NCBI GenBank assembly: GCA_027627225.1
Contig: CM051025.1
Location: 73,050,974 to 73,114,973, forward strand
Origin: Congeria kusceri
Lineage: Eukaryota > Mollusca > Bivalvia > Myida > Dreissenidae
DNA length: 64,000 bases
Reading direction: 5' to 3'
Part shown: positions 11,110 through 19,689 of the stretch, one piece after another
Layout of the letters: each line of letters starts with the position of its first letter
How positions within the stretch are numbered: position 1 is the first letter of the stretch
Made by a program: the position numbers and the translations under genes
Notes under the pieces: model-generated
Database searches by the model: none
Told to the model about the DNA's origin: nothing
Seen by the model: only the letters and a program-made list of their open reading frames with translations

Positions 11110-11942
11110 TTAAACACATATAATTATTTAAAATTTAAGTCGATGTAATACAACATTTCAGGCTATGATTGCAATCATTTCACTCACAGCAATTACAATT
11201 GCATGCTTTCTAATTAAAAACTAATGTATATAAATATCAAGTGTCCGTAACACTGGTAATTATTACTTGCATTGTTTCTCTTATTTAGGGTGGTAAGGGC
11301 TAATGAACTTCATTGCTAACTGACTGTCTCTTGTAATGAGCACGAAAATACTGGACCCCATACAAGTTCTGCAATTACTGCCTTGTTAATAGTTAATTGA
11401 ACTGATCACTGTTTGGTTAACAGAAGTATGGAGTGTTTCACGTTCATTTGTTTACATCCGCAGCATTTTTGGATCACACACACCAACAAGTAGCTGTTTT
11501 CAGTCTCCTCATTGTACGCTTGCCTTGCATTCTTGGTTCCTCAACTTTAACACATGTTCTGAAAGTACACATTAACAAATATGTGTTGAAATAAAATAAA
11601 CATTAAGAAATACATAGAATTCCAGACAGTGCAAAACCTGTCAGACAATCAGACGTGTCAGACAAAAAATGAGGGTGTCTGACAAAATATATCACAAACC
11701 TTATACATGTTATTATTTAATGTTAGTTAGTCCTTTGTTTGATATATAAAGGAATTATTACTGCAACAATCAGTGTATGCATTATGTTATGCCAAATAAA
11801 TAAATAATAATCAATTAGTTAACAGTGTATATGTTTTCAAAATGTGGTGTATGCTTTACAAATCATTGTCTGACAGATGACTTTGAGGTCCACGGAGTCT
11901 GGGATTCAAAAAACAAATCTGATTAAAGTTGATATACATGTT
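11110..11942. other. intergenic, nothing recognised
   Basis: AT-rich. A patch of repeated GTCAGACA words lies at about 11635-11700. No gene supported. Confidence 0.4.
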
Positions 11943-12269
11943 ATGCACCTATCAATATTTCCCCCCAGGGTGGGGTGGGGGGCGGCGGGCAATCCCAGGG
12001 GAATTTGACGAATTGTATTTTTGGGGATCTAATTCCCCACCCTAGAGCCAAGCATTTGTCTAAATCCCCTCAATGGGGGATGCTTAATTGGTGTATCAAA
12101 TGGCCCGGGGGCCAATATTATCGGGATCTAAAATCCAAACAGTATATTTCCCGGGACCCGGAATCATTCGGTGCGTCAAATTCCCGCCTGTCGGGAATTG
12201 CTTTCAGTCTAAAGTCCCGTATATGCCCGCCGCTCCCCCCATGGGGGAAAATATTGATAGGTGCGTTAT
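11943..12269. mobile_element. short element C, copy 1
   Basis: The inverted ends are ATGCACCTATCAATATTTCC and the complement of GGAAAATATTGATAGGTGCG. The interior is unusually G/C-run rich (ATTCCCGCCTGTCGGGAATTG, TTTCCCGGGACCCGGAATCA) compared with the surrounding DNA. A second copy is at 51904-52170. A 161-residue frame across it (11975-12460) is a by-product of the G/C-rich repeat. Confidence 0.75.
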
Positions 12270-12508
12270 GTACTTTTACGAACAAACAACAATTTTATTT
12301 TCATGAAATAAACAGCAATATTATTTCATTTTCTCAAAATATCAAACCTACTCTATCAAGCTTGGACAAGTTGAAGTTTGACCAAAATTTTTTTTCATCA
12401 TTTCTGCCGAAGTTGTATTGTAGAATCAAATGCTCTTTCATAATCTCCATTCCTGTGTGAAGAAGGGGATATATGTAAAATCTGTTATCAGCTATTTACA
12501 CATGAGCA

Positions 12509-13027
12509 TTTAAAGGGACTATGTTAACAAAAAATTGGCTTCCTATAATATTGCACTATAAATTATATTATTTGATAGAAATACGCTCTTCTAATGCATG
12601 TGTATTAAATAAATAAATATAATATAAACCACAGTAAGATATTTGATAAAAACAAATTAGCAAAAAAGCCTGAAAAAATGAAAACCCCATGTGGGTATCG
12701 AACTCAAGACTTAAGAGCCATTCAAAGAAATGACAGTAGCCAGCGCACTAACCAACTGTGCTATCACGCTTGATATGGAGTCGTTTGTAAACTATGGTTA
12801 TACATAATGCTCACAACTCTGATGTCTAAACATAAACAGGAAAAGGGCCAAACAAACAAAACCCATAATATTCATTGATTTTTTTTTATCTCAGAATGCG
12901 TACACTCTTTTCCCATGATATATACCCTGTTTTAACCATTAAAACATGCCAGTATTAATCTCTAAATTTCAGATTTTTTAAAGAAATTGCCCCCTTGAGG
13001 CCCTTTTTGATGACATAGTCCCTTTAA
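12509..13027 (-). mobile_element. TTAA-flanked TIR element with tRNA-like core (family H, copy 1)
   Basis: About 519 bp. The left end is TTAA then AGGGACTATGTTAACA. The right end is TGATGACATAGTCCCT then TTAA. On the minus strand the core is tRNA-like: A-box-like TGATAGCACAGTTGGTTAG (about 12749-12767) and B-box GAGTTCGATACC (12694-12705). It shares the TTAAAGGGAC terminus with family F but has a different body. The right TTAA is at the same time the left edge of the next element. The second copy is at 26405-27229. Confidence 0.75.
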
Positions 13028-13532
13028 GGGACCTGTTCACAGTAGGCAAATTGGCAATTTTCAAAATGTTTTTTATAGATCCCAAAAAGAAAAATACATT
13101 ATATATATAAACAAAACAAATGACACTACAGACAAAGAAATATATTGGAAATACAATGTCTTTTATGAAAAATTATCAATTGAAATGGCTACAATTATAG
13201 TTTTATGACAAATCTACTGAAATGGCTAAAATTAGAAAGCGTTTGTAACGCTTTTTGTCGGTATTTTCGAAAACATGTGTACCACTTACATAGCGATTAG
13301 CGTTAAACATTCACCTCAATGATCGGCAGTCAGAATAGCCGAGTGGTTACAGTGAGAGGTTTTTGATCCTGGCGGACGTGGTTTGAGCCCCGTCCATGGC
13401 AATTTTCATTTATTTATTTTCTTGATATAATAATTGTTTTTGGTCAGTCCAACATCTTTAGTTTAAATTGCAGTTAAGACGTTAAGTGACATTTTTAAAA
13501 AATATGAAAATGTGTGAACAAGTCCCTTTAAA
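13024..13532 (+). mobile_element. TTAA-flanked TIR element with tRNA-like core (family F, copy 2)
   Basis: About 509 bp. It starts TTAA-GGGACCTGTTCACAG and ends GTGAACAAGTCCCT-TTAA. The tRNA-like core has ATAGCCGAGTGG at about 13335-13346 and GGTTTGAGCCC at 13380-13390. The region after the core (CTTGATATAATAATTG, GCAGTTAAGACGTT) matches copy 1 at 5490-5560. It abuts family H copy 1 through a shared TTTAA. Confidence 0.75.
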
Positions 13533-13905
13533 AGAAATACATTAATTTTCATGATATTGCAACTACTGGTATTTGGCCAGTCTACTGCAGGTAAAATTAA
13601 CATCATATGTTAGCGCTACCAGTAGCCAAAATAGCCTTTGGCTACAAAACTTTATAATTAGCGACTAAAATTTCTATTTGGCTACATAAATTTTTGGAAA
13701 ACATTTAAACATGAAGCATATTTTCTGAAAATATTTATAAATAATGGGTTTTCTTTGCCAAATCAATTTTTTGGCTACTAGTTCAGATTTTTTATCGCCA
13801 ACCTAGTGATCATAGATCTACACGTAAATATTTTAAATTTTATAATTAATAATGTATATCAGGTTGATGAATTATGTATAATGTCATTAAAATTAAGATA
13901 TAATT
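13533..13905. other. intergenic, local repeats only
   Basis: The word TTTGGCTAC or TTGGCTACTAG recurs (13635-13690, 13770-13800), forming small inverted and direct repeats. No gene. Confidence 0.4.
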
Positions 13906-14134
13906 GAATTTTACAGAAGATCATGTTAGAATCGAAATAAATGACAGGTTAGCGTTGGCTATTGCGGTAATAACCATTAGTTTGGAGTTCTGATGTGAAG
14001 CAATTAAACCACGAGGGCAGTAGCCCGAGTGGTTTGATAACAAGCATCGAAACGACAAACTGTTAGTTATTACCGCATTAACCAACGCTAACCTGTCAAT
14101 TATTTGGATTCCAACACGATCTTCTGTAAAATTC
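13906..14134. repeat. 229-bp palindromic element (family L)
   Basis: The ends GAATTTTACAGAAGATC and GATCTTCTGTAAAATTC are perfect inverted repeats. The arms continue as GACAGGTTAGCGTTGG...GGTAATAAC and GTTATTACCGCATTAACC...CTAACCTGTC with minor mismatches around a CCACGAGGGCAGTAGCCCGAGTGG centre. A partial relative with CATGTTAGAATCGAAAT and a hairpin of TTTATCGGCTAATAA lies at 31759-31870. Probably a foldback or MITE element. Confidence 0.8.
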
Positions 14135-14528
14135 TTCTGTAATTTTAAAGGTTATGAATGAAAACTATAGGGATCAATACTCCGCCCATTTTCCACAAAA
14201 GTACATTCACATGCGTTTTAGTGATGTCAATAAACCATAACAATTCAAAATGATGTCAGCTTCTTTGATAAACATTTGAGCGAATGGCGTTGATAAATAC
14301 TGTGAAAATATTGAGCACCTGCATTTTACGGAACGCTTTTTAATTACCGGAACTATTTTCAAAACATAAGGCTCCGCCAATAATTTGTTGCAGAATAACC
14401 CATGGTTGATTTTTCTTTATCTATGGAAAATTAGCGGCGTGGCCGTGCTGTGTTAGAATAAAATATAACGCGATTAATAACACAAATGAATTTGCTGTTT
14501 TTTTCTTGTGTAATAAAATATTTTATTT

Positions 14529-14530
<2 letters not shown>
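14135..14530. other. intergenic flank of LINE
   Basis: No gene seen. It ends in a T-rich stretch (TTTTATTTTA) at the insertion side of the LINE poly(A) tail. Confidence 0.4.
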
Positions 14531-14563
<33 letters not shown>

Positions 14564-17500
14564 TATAAACTTTTATTTCAATATAAAAATGACATTTACA
14601 AGGAGATTACAATACCATAGTGCAATTATAATATATTGCGAAATGTTATTAGAGTTCTATTGTAATTGTCTACCAACATATAACACATCTAATAGAAGAA
14701 GAGGTATATAGTACATAAAAAATGTTACTTTGAATGTTATAAAGAGTATATATACAAACATGTTTATACATTGAATAAGAATAGATAGAAAAAAAAAAAA
14801 AAAAAAAAAAACTACAAAAACAAATGCGACTGCATATGGTAATTTCTCTTAAAGAGTTAGCATTACATCAACATGAAGTGGAATATCTAGGTCTTATGAT
14901 CGGTGTTGCATTAAAAGAAAATGCTATGCTTTCTTGTCTATATATGTATATTTGGTTCACAAAAATCTCTTATCAGTGACCACGATGTTGCTTCTATTTC
15001 CGATACTTTAAATGAATTATATACTTTGTAGTAGAAAACTAAACTATTTAAAAGACCGTTGTAGTTTGGAATAAAATTATCTTTTCTACATTTAAATATG
15101 TATCTTTTCACTTCAAGACATAATATGTTAAGATTTTGTTTTTCTGCTTTGGTACTACCTAACATAAATATTCTAAATATTCTGCAGTCTATTTCCGACA
15201 TACAATTTGATAACTTTTTAGTGAATAGTGTATCGTTAATTCTTTGAATTAAGCATTTTACTTTTTGACAGTTCCAAAAAAGATGAATAAGAGTTTCTTC
15301 ATATTGTTTACAAAAAGTGCACATGCTATTTTTTAACAATTTCATTTTGTACATTAAAGAGTTTGTACCTAGAATATTGTAAATAATTCTAACTTGAAAC
15401 CATTGTATGTAGCTGTCCCTGGTTATGTTGAAAACTGTTCTAAAGATGTTTTTCCATTCTTCATCAGCAATGACAAAGTCGGTCCATTTGCTTTTACATA
15501 TCGGCTCCACATTACATTTAATAAGGGTATTATAAATTGACTTGTCTTTGCTATCATTGCACACAATAAACTTTGCATAACATGACAGAGATGGACCTGA
15601 TATTTGAACATCGTTTTTATGAAAATGTAAATTTAATTTATTGAACAGCGTTTTTACGGATTTTACTAGTCCTTCATAGAGGATAAAATTTATGGCTTTT
15701 CCAGTAATCGTTTCTATTTGTGTTTTATTCAAAAAGGTTTTTGAATCAATGACTATATCCTTTACAAATCGTATACCTCTGTCATACAATGTTTTCAAAA
15801 AGAATGGTTCATTGCCTATTTTTAAATTTTCATTGTAAAACAAAGGCATATTAAGAATATTTTCTACATCGTGAACTTGTACAACTTCTAGAAACTGTTC
15901 ATAACAAGATAATACTTCAATCCAAAATTCGTTTCTAATAGTCTTCTTAATAGTTTCAATATACTGTAATCCGGTATTAAAAAGTTTACCAACATTTAAC
16001 ATGGATCGTATAAGAATAATACATTTACTTTCGCTACATGAATATAATTTTCTTAACCAAGAAATCTTAATCTTTTTACAGTATGCATAAATATCTACCA
16101 TCAGTAGTCCGCCCTTGTCATAGCTTTGAGTAACTGTTGAACTTTTAATTTTATAAGGTTTGTTATCCCAAACAAAATCAAACAACAATTTCTTCAATTT
16201 ATCTAGGATGTCTTTTTTTGGAGTGGGGATTGAAAAACAGCAGTGCGTAAACAATGGTAAAATAAGTGATTTTATTACGGTAATTCTACCAATGGGAGTA
16301 AGTTTTCTTTTTTTCCATTGATTAATAAGAGCGATTGCTTTAGCGAATTTTTCCGAAAAATTTAATTCAGATAATTGTTTAAGGTCAACATCGAAAATAA
16401 TTCCTAACAACTGAAATCTGGTCGTACCCCATGTGAGTTTATATTTTGTCTTGATGGATCGAGTACTATACTTTAGCGCTCCGATCCAAATTACATGTGT
16501 CTTGTCAAAATTTACCTTTAAACCAGAAAATAATGCAAAATCATGGAGCATATTTAGAGCAGAATTTAGAGAATGTTCAGAACCGTCTAGTAACAAAGAA
16601 GTGTCATCAGCAAATTGAGATATTTTATATTCTATGCCGTTAACAATAATGCCTTTTATATGTTTGCTATGTTTGATCTTAATTGCAAGAAGTTCCGCAC
16701 ATAAAATGAAGATATATGGCGAAATAGGGTCTCCCTGTCTACAGCCGCGGCCTATTGAAAAACTTTCCGACAAAAAACCGTTTAATTGAACCGAACTTTG
16801 TGTATTTTTCAAAAAAATCGAAATCCAACGTTTAAAGCTTGGTCCGAAATTAAACAAGTTTAAAGTTTGTTCAATACAATCAAAAGACAAAGAATCAAAG
16901 GCTTTTTCGAAGTCTATCATCATAAGTAATCCAGGTATTTTATTATTTTCGGTGTAATTCATTATATCATATACGAGACGTGTGTTTTCTCCTATGTATC
17001 GGCCTGAAACAAAACCAGTTTGGTCTTTCGATATAAGTGTTTGTAAGCATGGCTTTAATCGATTTGCAATTGACCCAGATGCTATTTTATAAACGGTATT
17101 AAGTAGAGTAATAGGCCTCCAATTTTTCAGAAAGTGTCTTGGTTTGTTTTCTTTAGGAATACATGTAATAATGCCCTGCTTTTGTGTAACTGAAAAGGTG
17201 TTATTAGTGTATGCAAAATTAAGGCTTCGTAATACAAACATTCCTATTTTATTCCAAAAGACTTTAAAAAAATTTGTTGTAAATCCATCTGATCCAGGGC
17301 TTTTATCGTTTTTAATATTTTTCAGAGTTATGGTTATTTCCTCAAATGTCAATAAACCTTCGAGTGTTATTGATTGCGTGGCATTTAGTTTACTAAATGG
17401 TATACCTTGTAAATCGTTTAGGGTATGATTTGGTTGTATTTCTACTTCTTCATATAATGTTTTATAGAAATCTGAAGTTTCTTTAAGAATATCTGATTGA

Positions 17501-18744
17501 TTATATAATGTTACCCCATCATCTTTTTGAATAAATGGTATATTTTTGTTAGTATAGTGATGTTTTTCTAATGAGCAAAAGAAGTTAGTTGTTTTCTCAC
17601 CCTGTTCAATCCATTTACTTTTTGACCTTATTATATGTCCTTTCAGTTTTAAATCTCTTACAGAATTTAGTTCTATATTTAAATGTCTAAGTTGTTCTTT
17701 GTTTGACTCGTCCAGGTTTTGTTCAAGATTTTCAATTTCCATTAACAGATTTTGTTCATATGTAGAGTTTAATTTATTTTTATGACTAGAATAAGAAATA
17801 GTTTTCCCTCTAATTTCCATTAATAACGTTTCTAAAAACAGTTGGTCATTTATGGTAAAACATATATCACTGTTATTAATAGACTGAAAATTTTCCAAAT
17901 TATAGACTGGTAAACAATATTGTTTTTTTATTTCATCTATTACATTATTTACACTAGTTAGATATTCGATGTCGTATAGAAGAGAGTTGTTGAATTTCCA
18001 CAGCCCTTTACCATGTTCGATTTTATTAAATTCAAGAGATATATCAATAATTGAGTGATCAGATTTGATACTGGCTTTTATATTTGATGCTTTTAAAAAA
18101 TTGAGCAAACCTGGGGTTATTAGAAAAAAGTCTAATCTTGCTTGTTGTAAAGGCTTTGTGCGTCTCCATGTAAAACGTATCATATTTTCGTGCATTTCTC
18201 TGAAAGTATCTATAAGGTTCCTGTTTGCAATTTCTTGTAGAATAACATTTCTAGAATTTATATTATTGCTCAGAGATTTGTAGTTACTATAATCCCGGCT
18301 GCTATCGAGTACCAAATTAAAATCGCCACATAAAATATATTCATCATTTCCAAATTCATCAATTATATTAAAGATATCTTTATAGAATTGAGGACAATCT
18401 GTATTTGGACCATAAACCGTAATTAATGTAATTTTTATTTCACCAATGGAAATATTTAGAGCTAGTAGATTTCCAATTTCGTCAATTTTAACATTATGAA
18501 CTTTAAAATCAATATTTTTCTTTATTAAAATTGCACAGCCTCTGGCATTTGATTTTCCATAGCTTAAAAAACATTGCCCATCCCATGCAGAGTAAACAGC
18601 TTTTTCCAATTCTTTTGGCCAGTGAGTGTCTTGTAAGCAGTAAATATGATAGTCCTTTTCTTTAAGGAAATTTAAAACGTCTATTCTTTTCTTATTACAG
18701 TTGAGGCCGCGGCAGTTTAGGGAGGCAATTTTAACAGAGTTCAT
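14531..18744 (-). mobile_element. LINE retrotransposon with near-intact ORF2 (L1/Tx1-like)
   Basis: A minus-strand non-LTR retrotransposon. The 3' end is a 32-nt poly(A) tail (poly-T at 14531-14562 on the + strand), with an AATAAA signal on the minus strand at about 14572-14577 and a second A-tract around 14790-14812. The 3' untranslated part runs 14563-14937 and ORF2 is 14938-18744. No ORF1 was found upstream of ORF2 (18745-19610), so the copy is either 5'-truncated just before ORF2 or ORF1 is separate. No convincing target-site duplication was found by eye, so the 5' limit given here is only the ORF start. Confidence 0.85.
14938..18744 (-). CDS. LINE ORF2: endonuclease-reverse transcriptase, L1/Tx1-like, 1268 aa
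   Basis: A single uninterrupted frame of 1268 codons. It starts with an APE-type endonuclease (about residues 1-235): SLNCRGLN near the start, CLQDTHW where the family usually has Q-E-T-H, YGPN, LCGDFNLVLD and the SDHS histidine motif. A reverse transcriptase follows: NWRPITLLN, the motif A MIDFEKAFD with catalytic Asp at about residue 611, GCRQGDPISPYIF, and the FADD box at about residues 711-714. A C-terminal Cys-His knuckle CTFC...H...C lies near residues 1142-1159. In the family this enzyme nicks target DNA and copies its own RNA at the nick. All catalytic motifs I can check look intact, so the copy may be young. The Tx1/L1 assignment rests on the SLNCRGL start and the C-terminal knuckle. 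Other LINE clades remain possible. The first ATG was chosen because the endonuclease begins immediately after it. Confidence 0.9.
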   Translation of the reverse strand: MNSVKIASLNCRGLNCNKKRIDVLNFLKEKDYHIYCLQDTHWPKELEKAVYSAWDGQCFLSYGKSNARGCAILIKKNIDFKVHNVKIDEIGNLLALNISIGEIKITLITVYGPNTDCPQFYKDIFNIIDEFGNDEYILCGDFNLVLDSSRDYSNYKSLSNNINSRNVILQEIANRNLIDTFREMHENMIRFTWRRTKPLQQARLDFFLITPGLLNFLKASNIKASIKSDHSIIDISLEFNKIEHGKGLWKFNNSLLYDIEYLTSVNNVIDEIKKQYCLPVYNLENFQSINNSDICFTINDQLFLETLLMEIRGKTISYSSHKNKLNSTYEQNLLMEIENLEQNLDESNKEQLRHLNIELNSVRDLKLKGHIIRSKSKWIEQGEKTTNFFCSLEKHHYTNKNIPFIQKDDGVTLYNQSDILKETSDFYKTLYEEVEIQPNHTLNDLQGIPFSKLNATQSITLEGLLTFEEITITLKNIKNDKSPGSDGFTTNFFKVFWNKIGMFVLRSLNFAYTNNTFSVTQKQGIITCIPKENKPRHFLKNWRPITLLNTVYKIASGSIANRLKPCLQTLISKDQTGFVSGRYIGENTRLVYDIMNYTENNKIPGLLMMIDFEKAFDSLSFDCIEQTLNLFNFGPSFKRWISIFLKNTQSSVQLNGFLSESFSIGRGCRQGDPISPYIFILCAELLAIKIKHSKHIKGIIVNGIEYKISQFADDTSLLLDGSEHSLNSALNMLHDFALFSGLKVNFDKTHVIWIGALKYSTRSIKTKYKLTWGTTRFQLLGIIFDVDLKQLSELNFSEKFAKAIALINQWKKRKLTPIGRITVIKSLILPLFTHCCFSIPTPKKDILDKLKKLLFDFVWDNKPYKIKSSTVTQSYDKGGLLMVDIYAYCKKIKISWLRKLYSCSESKCIILIRSMLNVGKLFNTGLQYIETIKKTIRNEFWIEVLSCYEQFLEVVQVHDVENILNMPLFYNENLKIGNEPFFLKTLYDRGIRFVKDIVIDSKTFLNKTQIETITGKAINFILYEGLVKSVKTLFNKLNLHFHKNDVQISGPSLSCYAKFIVCNDSKDKSIYNTLIKCNVEPICKSKWTDFVIADEEWKNIFRTVFNITRDSYIQWFQVRIIYNILGTNSLMYKMKLLKNSMCTFCKQYEETLIHLFWNCQKVKCLIQRINDTLFTKKLSNCMSEIDCRIFRIFMLGSTKAEKQNLNILCLEVKRYIFKCRKDNFIPNYNGLLNSLVFYYKVYNSFKVSEIEATSWSLIRDFCEPNIHI

Positions 18745-19689
18745 TTAGTGTTAAGAAAAAATATGGCAAAGTACAAACATATTGTGCTGAAATATCACAA
18801 TTTACAATAATTATAAATATATATACATGTAGTTCAGAGAGCAATTGCATAATAGATAGTTTACATATTGACCGTAGATGCAACAAATAAATCAAGATAG
18901 GTGTTACCATATGCAACAACAAAAAGGAAACAAATTTAACTAAATAAATACAATTGTACTGCATGAACTCAGTACAATAGTTGGCTGGCCCCATGGCAAG
19001 AAGAGAATGATCTGAAAAATATAAGGTCAGTAATTTATTATGGATCTTTAAAAGCTATAGCAACAAACATTGTTTTCATGTGCTATCAACAATGCGTAAT
19101 TAAATATTTTAATATTGATTATAGCGATAAATAAGAACATGATAATTATTGCAAGGCATATAAAAATGAAATATAGGATGTATATTTTGTGTGTGAGATT
19201 GCTTAAGCTAATTCATACATTTATACTTCAGAACTCAAATGCATGAAATTTATTGTTCCAATTAGTGAAATTATTCCAACATTCAATTAATTGCCATATG
19301 CCATGGTGTACGTTTTAATAAATAATGCAACTTCAACAAAAGCAACTATAATGTTTTCCTACTGATAACCCATGCATTATTTGCACAACGATTACACGTA
19401 CAAAACAACACACACATTTTGAAACAGTTGTGGTAGTGAAGTTACATTTTTTTAAATAGTCGCGAAAATACATGACAATAGAGATATATTTACTTTAATT
19501 CTGGTTTAAAGTGCAATTATGATTATTAAGTTATTACAAACATTTTTCCAAGTGCAAAACACATATTTACTTACTTGATATTTAAGGATTGCAAGCTGCA
19601 TTGTGTTCCTCAAAAGAAAACCTGCAGTTGACAAAACAAGATGGCGGCCGTGAATAACTGCCTTGAACTGGTCATAGAAGCACACATCA
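18745..19689. other. intergenic or LINE 5' flank, nothing recognised
   Basis: AT-rich. A minus-strand open frame at 18731-18994 overlaps the LINE start but resembles no ORF1 (no coiled coil, RRM or zinc knuckle). AAGATGGCGGCC at 19638 is a short GC-rich word without further gene evidence. Confidence 0.4.

Noticed and set aside
11975..12460. 161-codon frame
   Set aside because: It covers element C, is G/C-run driven, and the second copy of the element does not keep it.
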